DNA from: Rhodoferax sp. OV413
GTDB lineage: Bacteria; Pseudomonadota; Gammaproteobacteria; Burkholderiales; Burkholderiaceae_C
Direction of reading: 5' to 3'
Assembly (NCBI GenBank): GCA_945861785.1
Contig: CAMAWD010000042.1
Span: 1 to 49,697 of the forward strand
DNA: 49,697 nucleotides
The position numbers and the translations under genes are program-made. Below the pieces are notes generated by a model, which was given only the letters and a program-made list of their open reading frames with translations, did no database searches and had not been told where the DNA came from. Positions 35,314 through 43,751 of the stretch are shown here, piece by piece; position 1 is the first letter of the stretch, and every line of letters starts with the position of its first letter.

Positions 35314-36259
35314 GAGTGATCTCCTGTTCTTGCAAAGCCGCTTCGTTAAGCCGCATCAGCATTTTTCGAACAGCCATGATGTGACGCGCATGGAAGTGAA
35401 GACCTGCGTCCCATGTGAAACCAATGCCGCCGTGAATCTGAATCGACTGAGCCACCACCCTTTGTGCCACGGCGGTGCAGTGCAAGGCCAGGGCGATCCA
35501 GTCGTTCTCTATCAATGCACCGACCAGTCCGCTGCGGATCAGCTCGACGTCGCGATACATGTCGGCCATCATGTGGCGCACTGCCTGAAAGCTCCCGATC
35601 TGAGCGCCATAGGCCTTGCGTTCACGTGAATATTCGACGGACCTCTCAAGACACCGCGCGGCGCACCCCACGGTGGTGGCCGAATGCATCAGGGCTACTT
35701 CACGCACACCGGGGTTCGCCAGTGCCGAAACGCTCGCGTGGCCCGACACCCGCACGAAGGCAAGAGGGAAGGTGCTCGCGTAGTCGTCATGGTCGGCATA
35801 GGCGCCGAGATCGGCTGGCTGACCGATGGCCTCCGGTGTCGGTATCAGTGCGCAAGCGTTAGCAGCAAACGGCACCACCATGCGATGGCCCGAAGCCGGC
35901 AGCGCCAGACTGGCGGCCTGCAACGGCTCCCATCGCCCGGCCGCGGGCGGATCACTGCGGTGAAGCCAGCGCAAGGCCCCAACCGTCGCCACCAGCGGCA
36001 AGGCTAACAATTCCCTCCCGCAAAGTTCAGACAGCGCCAGTAGGTCGCAGCCAGAGGTCGGATTTTCACCGTCAATGGTGATGCCAAAGCGATGCCAGCC
36101 CGCGCTTGTCAGTTGGCGCCATTGGTCCGTGTCGCCAACGGGTGCGTGCGGCACCGACTTGTTGTCTTTGCGCCAACCCTGAATCATCTTGCCGAGCTCG
36201 TGCAAGGAGGACTGACCATCGGCCGAAACTGTCAGTGGAATGCTCACATCATTGCTCAT
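35303..36259 (-). CDS. Acyl-CoA dehydrogenase, short partner subunit, module B
   Basis: A 318-residue, short acyl-CoA dehydrogenase-like protein. The C-terminal half is family-typical (SRERKAYGAQIGSFQAVRHM, IQIHGGIGFTWDAGLHFHAR) while the N-terminal domain is degenerate and lacks the usual FAD-loop residues. ATG 36259 overlaps the stop of the neighbouring dehydrogenase as ATGA. This long-plus-short overlapping pair is like the alpha2-beta2 acyl-CoA dehydrogenases known from actinobacterial sterol catabolism (FadE28/FadE29 type), where each subunit supplies half of the active site. It is probably a heterotetramer subunit. Confidence 0.85.
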   Translation of the reverse strand: MSNDVSIPLTVSADGQSSLHELGKMIQGWRKDNKSVPHAPVGDTDQWRQLTSAGWHRFGITIDGENPTSGCDLLALSELCGRELLALPLVATVGALRWLHRSDPPAAGRWEPLQAASLALPASGHRMVVPFAANACALIPTPEAIGQPADLGAYADHDDYASTFPLAFVRVSGHASVSALANPGVREVALMHSATTVGCAARCLERSVEYSRERKAYGAQIGSFQAVRHMMADMYRDVELIRSGLVGALIENDWIALALHCTAVAQRVVAQSIQIHGGIGFTWDAGLHFHARHIMAVRKMLMRLNEAALQEQEITHAA

Positions 36260-37404
36260 CGCGGCAACTCCAGTACGCGGTCTGCGATCAGGTTGCGCTG
36301 AATCTGCGCGGTGCCGCCATGAATGGTGACGGAGCGGGTATCGAGATATCGAAAGCGCCAGTAGTCCTCGTGCGACTCGCAACCTGTGGCGAAGCCGCAT
36401 TCGGTGATGGCTTGCCAGAGCTCTGACCATTCAAGCCGCAGCACCTGGGTAGAGTGGAGCCAGTCGGCATCCTGCGCCATCAGTTCGGTGGTGCGCATCA
36501 TGTGCCAGCGCAGCGCAGCCGCGCGCGCCTGAAGATCGATCAACTGTTGCCGATATCTCCATTGGGTAGCGGCGACGCAGTGGGCCAACTGATCCAGGGT
36601 TTCGCCGATCAGCACGTACCAGCGAACCGCATCGAAGATGCGTCGACGCTGCCGAAAACCCGACAAACCGATGATTTCCCAGCCCTTGTTTTCAACCCCG
36701 AGCAGTTGATCGTCGGCCGCGAAGGCGCCGTCAAAGAACACCTGGTTGAATTCCGCTCCCTCGCTGATCTGGTTGATCGGCTGCACCACGATGCCCGGCT
36801 GGTGCATGTCCACCATCATCACGCTGAGATTCCTGCGGCGTGGACCGTCGGAGGTCTTCACCGCCAGGAAAATCCAGTCAGCGAACTGCGCCCGGCTGGT
36901 CCAGATTTTCTGGCCATGAATACGCCATCCACCCTCAACCTTTTCCGCGCGAGTTGCCACGGCCGCCAGATCAGACCCCGCGTTCGGTTCCGACAAGCCC
37001 TCGCACCACAGATGTTCAGCCGAGATGATGCGCGGAAGAAACCGCGCGCGCTGCGCCGCTGTGCCAAATTCCATCAGGGCTGGGCCGGTCAAGTCCAGAC
37101 CGATGGCGTTGGCGGTGTTGGGCGCATGGGCTCGTGTCGCTTCCTGATAAAAAAGATACTCCTCGATGGGCCCTTCACCGCGTCCGCCGTATTCTCGCGA
37201 CCAGACAATGCCCGCATAGCCGCCTACAGCCATCAAGCGGTCCCATTCACGCCTTCGTCGGATTTCCTCCTCAAAATCCGGGCGCGGCCCCGATTGCCAT
37301 TGCCGAGGCAACGTGGCATCTATCCACTCGCGAGCTGCTTCGCGGTACTTCTTTGCCCGGGGGTCGGCAAAGCTCTTGATCGGCTGCTGTACTGATTCAG
37401 TCAT
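36256..37404 (-). CDS. Acyl-CoA dehydrogenase, long partner subunit, module B
   Basis: A 382-residue acyl-CoA dehydrogenase with GYAGIVWSREYGGRG, LSEPNAGSDLAAVATR, HGQKIWTSRAQFADWIFLAV and a C-terminal IHGGTAQIQRNLIADRVLELPR-type FAD-contact segment. The catalytic Glu of medium-chain enzymes (YEGT) is replaced by IHGGT, as in heteromeric enzymes. ATG 37404 is preferred over a TTG at 37428. It is the first gene of module B, and the short partner overlaps it by 4 bp. The upstream region of about 340 bp carries an IS91-end copy, so the promoter may be close to the gene. Confidence 0.87.
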   Translation of the reverse strand: MTESVQQPIKSFADPRAKKYREAAREWIDATLPRQWQSGPRPDFEEEIRRRREWDRLMAVGGYAGIVWSREYGGRGEGPIEEYLFYQEATRAHAPNTANAIGLDLTGPALMEFGTAAQRARFLPRIISAEHLWCEGLSEPNAGSDLAAVATRAEKVEGGWRIHGQKIWTSRAQFADWIFLAVKTSDGPRRRNLSVMMVDMHQPGIVVQPINQISEGAEFNQVFFDGAFAADDQLLGVENKGWEIIGLSGFRQRRRIFDAVRWYVLIGETLDQLAHCVAATQWRYRQQLIDLQARAAALRWHMMRTTELMAQDADWLHSTQVLRLEWSELWQAITECGFATGCESHEDYWRFRYLDTRSVTIHGGTAQIQRNLIADRVLELPR

Positions 37405-37746
37405 ATGAGTTTGGACTCCATGGGGCAATACTAAGGAGTCTGAGATGAGAATTCTTCTCTATGGAAAACAAATCGTGGTTTCCGGCTCTTTGGGGTAAGG
37501 GTCCGCGCAAAAATTAGCTCACATTTTCGGCCCATGTGGAAACGAGTGTGTAGTTCCACATTGGCAGAACCTTATGCTGGCGCATGTTGACGCGGTTCAT
37601 CTGCGCCTGTCATACCTTGATGCCAGTTGGGTAGCGGGAATAGGATTTTCAAATGCCATAGGACGTCCCAAGAATGGGCCTGAAAAAATAGGCCGCAACC
37701 CGCATGCATGCTGGGTTAGGGCCCAGTCAAAGGCGAACAATTCGGG
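37405..37746. other. Intergenic region with an IS91-end copy
   Basis: No gene in 342 bp between module B and the GntR gene. The left part should hold the promoter of module B. The right part holds the 51-bp repeat copy (37636-37686), which marks the left border of the dioxygenase unit. Confidence 0.6.
37636..37686 (+). repeat. 51-bp IS91-end-like repeat, copy A
   Basis: Identical at 44 of 51 positions, without gaps and in the same orientation, to 42988-43038. The most conserved parts are GCCATAGGACG and GGGCCTGAAAA. Copy B lies just beyond the 3' end of an IS91-type transposase remnant, so this looks like the terminal sequence of the same element family. It lies 60 bp beyond the GntR gene stop. 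Confidence 0.75.
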
Positions 37747-38517
37747 CTAGGTGGAAACCACGGTGATCCAGTTTGTTGTCCGGGGCACTGCTGCCCGCTG
37801 CGCCATCAGCAGCCCTCCTTCGTGTGAGTAGCTGTACATGCACCAGTCGATTACCTGCGCGGACGCTTCGAGTCCCAGCGAGCTGCCCGCATGCTCACTC
37901 ACGGCCGCTATGCGCAAGCAGTGTTCGGTGCGCGCAGTGGGCGCGTTAAATTTTTCCTTCAGCAAGGTTGATAGCGAAATCCCGTGCACATCCGACGGAC
38001 GGACGTGCAACAGGGAACCAAAGCGGTCGGCAGGCAGGAATGTTTCCAAGTAAACGCGAAATTCGGCATTAATGGTGCACAGTCGCCGCACCCGTACTAG
38101 GTCGCCCACAGCCACCAGTGCCGGGCCGAGGTTCGTTGTATTTTCCTCGACCCTGGCAATGTCGATCACGCGCACGGTCACCGGCGCTAGCGTATCCTGC
38201 CCCGGAGCAATGAAACGCAGGTGCCGGATTTCCGAATGAACCTCAATGTCCCGCACGAAAGTGCCGATCCGATAGCGGCGCTCCAAGACGCCAATTTGGA
38301 CCAGCTTGCGCAATGCTTGCTGGATCGTTCCAAGGCTGAGTGGCAGTGCCTGCTGGAACACCGAATCCGCGGGCAGTCGCGCTCCGGGCTTCCAGGCTCC
38401 GGCCTCGATCTGCACGAGGAGCGCGCGAGCCAGGTGCTCGTACTTAGGGCCGGGAGCGTTGCTCGCTTGTGCGAGGGTGCTCGCGAGACGTGCGATAACT
38501 CGATCCGGGGTATTCAT
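37747..38517 (-). CDS. GntR-family regulator with UTRA domain (HutC subfamily)
   Basis: A 256-residue regulator. The winged helix-turn-helix is at 25-90 (YEHLARALLVQIEAGAWKPG, LPLSLGTIQQALRKLVQIGVL) and a UTRA effector domain fills the rest (FRVYLETFLPADRFGSLL, TARTEHCLRIAAVSEHAG). ATG 38517 is preferred to the TTG at 38526. It is divergent from the TauD pair with two short inverted repeats between them, so it probably controls the dioxygenase unit in response to a small-molecule ligand. Confidence 0.9.
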   Translation of the reverse strand: MNTPDRVIARLASTLAQASNAPGPKYEHLARALLVQIEAGAWKPGARLPADSVFQQALPLSLGTIQQALRKLVQIGVLERRYRIGTFVRDIEVHSEIRHLRFIAPGQDTLAPVTVRVIDIARVEENTTNLGPALVAVGDLVRVRRLCTINAEFRVYLETFLPADRFGSLLHVRPSDVHGISLSTLLKEKFNAPTARTEHCLRIAAVSEHAGSSLGLEASAQVIDWCMYSYSHEGGLLMAQRAAVPRTTNWITVVST

Positions 38518-38692
38518 AGCGGGCAATTCTAAAAGAAGGGTCAGCTCCGCTCAGCGCGACGCGCGGCCTGCAGTTCCCGGTTGTTAACGCGAGCGCGTGA
38601 ATTGCGCCAAGCTGGGCGGGCGGGCGGCTCAGGAAAAATGCTTACACATCTTCGTCCAAGCCGAGGGAATTCCCTATGTTCACGTGGTAACT

Positions 38693-38725
38693 TCTAACCT
38701 ATATTAGATAAGCGTACATAACGCT
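38693..38725. promoter_or_regulatory. Two inverted repeats between gntR and the dioxygenases
   Basis: TCTAA-N6-TTAGA at 38693-38708 and AGCGT-N5-ACGCT at 38711-38725 lie 30-60 bp upstream of the first dioxygenase start, in the only region shared with the divergent GntR gene. They are candidate operators for the GntR protein; neither has been matched to a known site. Confidence 0.4.
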
Positions 38726-38754
38726 AGTCAGCGCCGAAGCGCCGGAGATTCAAT

Positions 38755-39684
38755 ATGGCAGATCAGCAGACTGCGGACATCCGCATCACTCCTTTTACCG
38801 CTGCGCTCGGCGCACTGGTTGAGTGCGGCGCCGTGCGGAAACTCGAACAACGCGGCCGGCACCGCCTCCTCAAAGCCTTGTCGGAACACCTGGTGCTGGT
38901 CATTCAGGGGCAGCGCCTCGACGCTGTCACGCTTCTCGAATTAACTACCGTGTTCGGCACGCCCACGGTTGCCGCGGTCACGCCAAAGGATGGGGTCTAT
39001 CAGGATGTGACAATCATCTCGAATGTAGTAGAAAACGGCAAGCCCATCGGCGCCCTCGGTTCTGGCGAAGTGAACTGGCACAGCGACCACTCGTTCCAAG
39101 AGGAACCGCTCGGTGCCGCGCTGCTGTATGCGGTGGAGGTTCCAGCCGTAGGTGGCGACACTCACTTCGCCAACATGTATCTTGCGCTGGAATCGCTTGA
39201 GCCAAAACTGCGCCGCCGCATTGAGTTGCTCACGATAAAGAATGATGGCACGTACAACAGTGCCGGAGAGCGGCGCACGGACCAGGTTGTCACGGACGTG
39301 AGAGTTTCCCCCGGCGTGAGCCACCCCATCATTCGCACGCATGCGACGACGGGGCTGGACTGTCTGTATTTGGGCCGCCGTCGCAATGCCTACGTCAATG
39401 GACTTTCTCTCGGCGAATCGGAGAGCCTACTGGACCAACTGTGGGCGCATGCGACCCAGGAGGCGTTCATCTGGTCCCACCGCTGGGCGGTTGGGGACGT
39501 GGTCGTCTGGGACAACCGGTGCACGATGCACCGCCGTGGCGACTTCGATCCGCGCGCGCGCCGCGTCATGCATCGCGGGCAGTGCGCCGGAGAAAGGCCC
39601 TCCCTCGACGCGCATGCGCGAAGTCGCGGATCGCACGCCCGCGGCCGCATCATTCTGGATTCCCTGGAGGCAAGCTCAGCATGA
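38755..39684 (+). CDS. TauD/TfdA-family Fe(II)/2-oxoglutarate dioxygenase 1
   Basis: A 309-residue dioxygenase. The iron triad is His109 and Asp111 in NWHSDHSF, and His259 in WDNRCTMHRR; Arg270 in RRVMHR would bind 2-oxoglutarate. The family hydroxylates substrates such as taurine, 2,4-D and phenoxypropionates, often releasing a leaving group. The last 40 residues are low-complexity and Arg/Ser-rich. It overlaps the second dioxygenase gene as ATGA. It is the first gene of the plus-strand unit after the divergent GntR gene. Substrate unknown. Confidence 0.9.
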   Translation: MADQQTADIRITPFTAALGALVECGAVRKLEQRGRHRLLKALSEHLVLVIQGQRLDAVTLLELTTVFGTPTVAAVTPKDGVYQDVTIISNVVENGKPIGALGSGEVNWHSDHSFQEEPLGAALLYAVEVPAVGGDTHFANMYLALESLEPKLRRRIELLTIKNDGTYNSAGERRTDQVVTDVRVSPGVSHPIIRTHATTGLDCLYLGRRRNAYVNGLSLGESESLLDQLWAHATQEAFIWSHRWAVGDVVVWDNRCTMHRRGDFDPRARRVMHRGQCAGERPSLDAHARSRGSHARGRIILDSLEASSA

Positions 39685-40595
39685 GTAGTGTCAAAAACCA
39701 GCGAGCGACCGAAGCGCCCCCCGTTGTTCCCCTGTCTTCCGCCCTAGGCGCTGACATAGTCGGCCTAGACCTCAGTCAACATCTAGGCGATGCCGCACTA
39801 CAACTGATCCGTGACGCATGGGCGCGCCATCTGGTGCTACGTTTTCGCGGTCAGAAATTGACTGATCTCCAACTAGAGCGCTTCTCCGCGCGGCTGGGGC
39901 CCCTAGATCGGGTCCCCCCTTACAGCCCAGGAGTGAAGTCGCACGTCCAGAGCGACTATGTTACTGTGATCTCCAATGTCATGGAGAACGGCAGCCCTAT
40001 CGGTGACCTCGGCGACGGCGAGGCGTTGTGGCACACAGATATGTCTTATGTGGAGGTGCCGCCGGCCGGCAGTGCGCTGTATGCGCTCGAAGTCCCGGCG
40101 AGCGGCGGTAACACTGGGTTCGACAACATGTACTTGGCGTACGAGACACTGCCGGCAGACGTCCGCCACAGCATCTTGGCCTTGCAGTGTAAGCATGACA
40201 TCACGCGCAACAGTGGCGGTGGAAAGCGCAGCGGCTACGAGGGGGAGTATTCAGCCAGGGGGGCCCCTGGGGCGCTGCATCCGCTCGTGCGTACCCACCC
40301 CGTCACTGGGCGCAATGCGTTGTTCTTGGGCCGCCGCAGGAACGCGGACATTCCTTCGCTTCCCGAGAAGGAAAGCGAGGAACTGCTCGACCAGTTATGG
40401 GCGCACGCCACCAGCCCGCAATTCACTTGGCACCAGCAATGGAAGGTGGGGGACCTGGTTCTCTGGGACAACCGCTGTGTCATGCACCGTCGAGATGCCT
40501 TCGATGGTAAAGAGCGGCGGATCATGCACCGAACGCAGATCGGCGGCGAAAGGCCGATTCCGGCTCAGCCGGCGGGCGAGTCAACCACGCACTAG
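39681..40595 (+). CDS. TauD/TfdA-family Fe(II)/2-oxoglutarate dioxygenase 2
   Basis: A 304-residue paralogue of the preceding dioxygenase. The iron triad is His118 and Asp120 in LWHTDMSY, and His269 in WDNRCVMHRR; Arg280 is the 2-oxoglutarate anchor. The WHTDMSY wording is that of TfdA/RdpA/SdpA-type herbicide dioxygenases as well as TauD. ATG 39681 overlaps the upstream stop by 4 bp; a longer open frame from 39441 lies over the first gene and is not coding. All catalytic residues are intact in both copies, so they may act on two enantiomers or form a mixed oligomer. A 286-bp gap follows. Confidence 0.9.
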   Translation: MSSVKNQRATEAPPVVPLSSALGADIVGLDLSQHLGDAALQLIRDAWARHLVLRFRGQKLTDLQLERFSARLGPLDRVPPYSPGVKSHVQSDYVTVISNVMENGSPIGDLGDGEALWHTDMSYVEVPPAGSALYALEVPASGGNTGFDNMYLAYETLPADVRHSILALQCKHDITRNSGGGKRSGYEGEYSARGAPGALHPLVRTHPVTGRNALFLGRRRNADIPSLPEKESEELLDQLWAHATSPQFTWHQQWKVGDLVLWDNRCVMHRRDAFDGKERRIMHRTQIGGERPIPAQPAGESTTH

Positions 40596-40881
40596 GCTTC
40601 AGCGTGCAGCGGAATCGCCGCTTACGGCTCCTGCCTTGGTTGGTGAACGATCAAACGTTGGTTCGAGTGGGATGGCAGATACGCACCGGAGGTAACCAAT
40701 GGGGGATGGGTACGCACATCCGTTTCCCATGTCTGGTGCTTGGTCTGGCTGCGCGTGCACAGCGTTCGGCAGTCATTGCGAATGTGTCCGCATGGCTTGG
40801 GGGCAGTGTAGCCGGCTAAGTTTTCAATATGACTCTTTCATTTACAACACTTTGCCGGTAATACGGCGCACGGAGACCATC

Positions 40882-41883
40882 ATGGCTAATGTTTTCGCTC
40901 CTCGTCCATCATTGGTGCTGCGGGTTCTGGCGGCGGTTGGCCTTGCATTCGCCTCGGCTACCGCTCTGGGACAGACAGGCACATACCCCGATCGCCCAGT
41001 CACCATCGTTTCCGGGTTTGCAGTTGGGGGCAGCCTTGACCTGACGGCCCGACTGCTTGCAAAGGAACTTGCACAGCGGCTCGGGCAGAACTTCGTCGTC
41101 GATGTAAAGGCCGGGGCGGGGGGTGCCATCGCTGCAGCCAACGTGGCAAAGTCCAGCCCCGATGGCTACACACTCCTTCTCGGATTCGATGGCACGCTCG
41201 CCATTTCGCCCAACCTCGTTGCCAAACCGGCCTACGACCCCATCAAAGACTTTGAGTCAATCTCCAAGCTGGTGGACGTCCCGTTGATGGTGTCGGCGCA
41301 TCCTTCCTTGGCGGCCCGGACCATTGGCGAACTTGTCGCCTTATCGGTGAAGAAGCCTAACTCGCTCTCATACGCATCTTCAGGACTTGGGACCACGCCG
41401 CACCTGGGTGGCGAGTTGCTGCGCGCCCGCGCCGGAATGGACTGGACGCACGTGCCGTACAAGGGGGGCGGGCAGTCCGTGAGCGACGTCGTTGCGGGCA
41501 CGATTCCCCTGATGTATTCCTCCATTGGGCCGGTGCTTTCCTTTCTCAAGGCGGGAAAGCTGGTGGGCATCGGCGTCGCGAGTGCAACGCGCATTCGGGC
41601 CATCCCCGATGTGCCGACATTTCGGGAAGGCGGCGTGACGAACAGCGATGTGGTTTCCTGGTATTCGCTGATGGCACCGGCGGGCACACCCAAGTCCATC
41701 GTGCAAAGGCTTAACGCGGAAGTCGCCGGGATAATGCGCAATCCGGAGATCGTGGAACGCCTTGCGAGTGCCGGTCTGGAAGCTTCCCCCTCCACTCCGC
41801 AGGTGATGGAGGAGATCCTCAAGGCCGACCTGGCGCGGTGGAAACAGATCATCGATGTTGCCGGCATTCGGCAGAGCAACTAA
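40882..41883 (+). CDS. TctC/Bug-type extracytoplasmic solute-binding protein
   Basis: A 333-residue binding protein with a signal peptide (VLRVLAAVGLAFASATALGQ) then YPDRPVTIVSGFAVGGSLD, the Bug family start. KAGAGGAIAAANVAKS and HVPYKGGGQSVSDVVAG follow. ATG 40882 gives a proper signal peptide. The frame also opens at 40699 behind a good GGAGGT, but that extension has no signal character; a 37-residue peptide in another frame (40706-40819) also starts there. It likely supplies the substrate of the dioxygenase unit. No membrane transporter genes are adjacent. Confidence 0.9.
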   Translation: MANVFAPRPSLVLRVLAAVGLAFASATALGQTGTYPDRPVTIVSGFAVGGSLDLTARLLAKELAQRLGQNFVVDVKAGAGGAIAAANVAKSSPDGYTLLLGFDGTLAISPNLVAKPAYDPIKDFESISKLVDVPLMVSAHPSLAARTIGELVALSVKKPNSLSYASSGLGTTPHLGGELLRARAGMDWTHVPYKGGGQSVSDVVAGTIPLMYSSIGPVLSFLKAGKLVGIGVASATRIRAIPDVPTFREGGVTNSDVVSWYSLMAPAGTPKSIVQRLNAEVAGIMRNPEIVERLASAGLEASPSTPQVMEEILKADLARWKQIIDVAGIRQSN

Positions 41884-41899
41884 TGAGCCGCGCAGTCGC

Positions 41900-42904
41900 A
41901 TGTCAGCGATGAAGGCGATCCAGATCACCGAGTACGGTGGTCCGGATGTGCTGGTGCTGCGGGAGGTCCCGAGGCCGCAGCCGGGCGCGAACGAAGTGCT
42001 GGTGCGTCTAGACTATGTCGGCGCCGGGTTTGGTGACACCTACATGCGCAAGGGCTATTACCGGCCGCCGCATACCTATGCGACTCACCTGCCCTTCATC
42101 CCCGGCATCGATGGCGTGGGCGAGGTGGTGGCGCTCGGCGAAGGCGTGACCGATATCTCCATCGGCGAGCGCGTTACTTACGCGCTCGGACATCACAGCT
42201 ATGCAGAGTATGCTGCGGTTCCGGCTTGGAAGATCGTCAAGGTGCCCGCCGACGTGAACTCGCAGGTCGCTTGTGCACTGATGATCACCGGGCTCACCGC
42301 CTATTATCTGAGCCACCTGCTCTACCCGTTAGGGACCGGAAGCACTTGCCTGGTGCACGCCGGCGCCGGTTCGGTAGGCCAGATCCTCATCCAGCTCGCT
42401 CACAGTCTCGGAGCGCAAGTCTGGACGACCGTAGGTTCAGTGCAGAAGAAGGCCGTTGTGGAGGCGCTCGGCGTGCGCAGCGCAATTCTGTACCAAGAGG
42501 AGAATTTCGTCGAACGCGTGCGTGACGAAACCGGTGGCCGCGGCGTCGATGTGGTGTACGACTCAGTCGGCCTGGAAACCTACCGGCGCAGCATGCAGTG
42601 CTTGCGGCCCAGGGGCGTCTGCGCGCTTTACGGAGCTGCTTCAGGAATACCCGAATGCGTGCGCCCCATGCAAGACCTGGCGGAGAATGGATCGATTTTC
42701 GTTACGCGCTCACACTTGGCGCATTACATAACGCGCCGGGAGGAACTGGAGAAGGCGAGTTCAAGCCTCTTCGAGTTGTACCGCAACCGCAAGGTGAGAG
42801 TGGAGTTAAATCACAGGCAGTTCGCGCTTTCTCAAGCTGCTGACGCACATCGCGCATTGGAAGCCCGGGAGACTACGGGCAAGATTCTGCTGAAAGTGCG
42901 ATGA
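41900..42904 (+). CDS. NADPH:quinone oxidoreductase-like (zinc-independent MDR family)
   Basis: A 334-residue medium-chain reductase. It starts MSAMKAIQITEYGGPDVL and has the nucleotide fold HAGAGSVGQILIQLAHSLGA, which is the QOR-type AGAGxVG motif. No zinc-binding cysteines are present. It would reduce a quinone or an enone/enoyl derivative with NADPH. It is 16 bp after the binding protein stop and is the last gene of the unit. An IS91-end copy lies 83 bp downstream. Confidence 0.9.
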   Translation: MSAMKAIQITEYGGPDVLVLREVPRPQPGANEVLVRLDYVGAGFGDTYMRKGYYRPPHTYATHLPFIPGIDGVGEVVALGEGVTDISIGERVTYALGHHSYAEYAAVPAWKIVKVPADVNSQVACALMITGLTAYYLSHLLYPLGTGSTCLVHAGAGSVGQILIQLAHSLGAQVWTTVGSVQKKAVVEALGVRSAILYQEENFVERVRDETGGRGVDVVYDSVGLETYRRSMQCLRPRGVCALYGAASGIPECVRPMQDLAENGSIFVTRSHLAHYITRREELEKASSSLFELYRNRKVRVELNHRQFALSQAADAHRALEARETTGKILLKVR

Positions 42905-42987
42905 AGGAACCGACCTGCCGTAGCGATCTGAACAGTTATTGCGCGCAGCACCCATGCTTTGTAGGTTCCGCAGTTGATGCAGGCGCT

Positions 42988-43038
42988 GGGAAAAGGAATT
43001 TCAAACGCCATAGGACGCTGCAAGAAAGGGCCTGAAAA
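42988..43038 (+). repeat. 51-bp IS91-end-like repeat, copy B
   Basis: Direct copy of 37636-37686 (44 of 51 identical). It lies about 115 bp beyond the 3' end of the IS91-type transposase remnant, where an element end is expected. The two copies enclose 5.3 kb holding gntR, both dioxygenases, the binding protein and the quinone oxidoreductase. Confidence 0.75.
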
Positions 43039-43154
43039 GGCGCTCGGCCGAGCCCGCAGAGGGCCGAAGTACGCAAGTCCGGGCGTCTGCAGGCTCGGGG
43101 CTGGCGAGTTGGCAGGTCTTTGAACGTTCACGGCGCGCAGGATTGGACCAGGTC

Positions 43155-43660
43155 TCAGGGTTGACCCTGATGTTGGCCATGGCTTGCCGACACAGTGCGC
43201 AGCGCCACCGGCGGCTGAGGGTCCAAGCCCAGGTGGGCGAGGATCATCTCGATCACCGGCCGCTCCAGGATGGCGGCGATGATCTTGAGCTCCCTGGCGC
43301 CGCAGTTCGGGCAGTACTGCATGTCGATATCGGACACCCGCTTGAGCAGCCGCGCCCACCTGCGGGATGACGTGCTCCACCAGGTGGGCCGACGGCTGCG
43401 CCGTGCGCCGGGCCTCGCACGAGGGGCAAAAGCCACGGCGCTTGGCAAGCTGAACGCGACCAGCTTGTCGTGCCCGCACTCCCCGCAGCGCAGGCGCAGG
43501 AAGCCGTGGGCCAGAATGCCGCACTCCAGGAAGGCGTCGAACTGGTCACGGACGAATTGCGGCAGCCCCGCACCAAGTCCATTGCATCCTTCGGCGGTGG
43601 CGGCAATTGCGGACACCACCAGGTCACCTCCGGATGCCGCGCCGCCACGCGCGCCGCGAC
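43155..43660 (-). pseudogene. IS91-family transposase, internally deleted and frameshifted
   Basis: Parts of both ends of an IS91-type (Y2, rolling-circle) transposase survive. The N-terminal zinc-binding region has LPQFVRDQFDAFLECGILAH and RLRCGECGHDKLVAF; it continues in another frame with KRRGFCPSCEARR and HLVEHVIPQV. The C-terminal part has RLLKRVSDIDMQYCPNCGAR, ELKIIAAILERPVIEMILAH and LGLDPQPP. The central part, including the catalytic tyrosines, is deleted. It cannot act by itself. It lies between the dioxygenase unit and the GntR/FCD gene. Confidence 0.82.
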
Positions 43661-43751
43661 GACGGTGGCCTTGGTGGACCTTGGCGAGGAGCGAAAGCCG
43701 GCAGGTAGAGCAGGTGGGTGGTGGTGCCGGGCATGAGCCGCTTATGGATTT

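Noticed and set aside
40699-40881. N-terminal extension of the binding protein from ATG 40699, or a separate 37-residue peptide from 40706
   Set aside because: A good Shine-Dalgarno-like GGAGGT is present, but the extension lacks signal-peptide character, and the start at 40882 gives a complete signal peptide.
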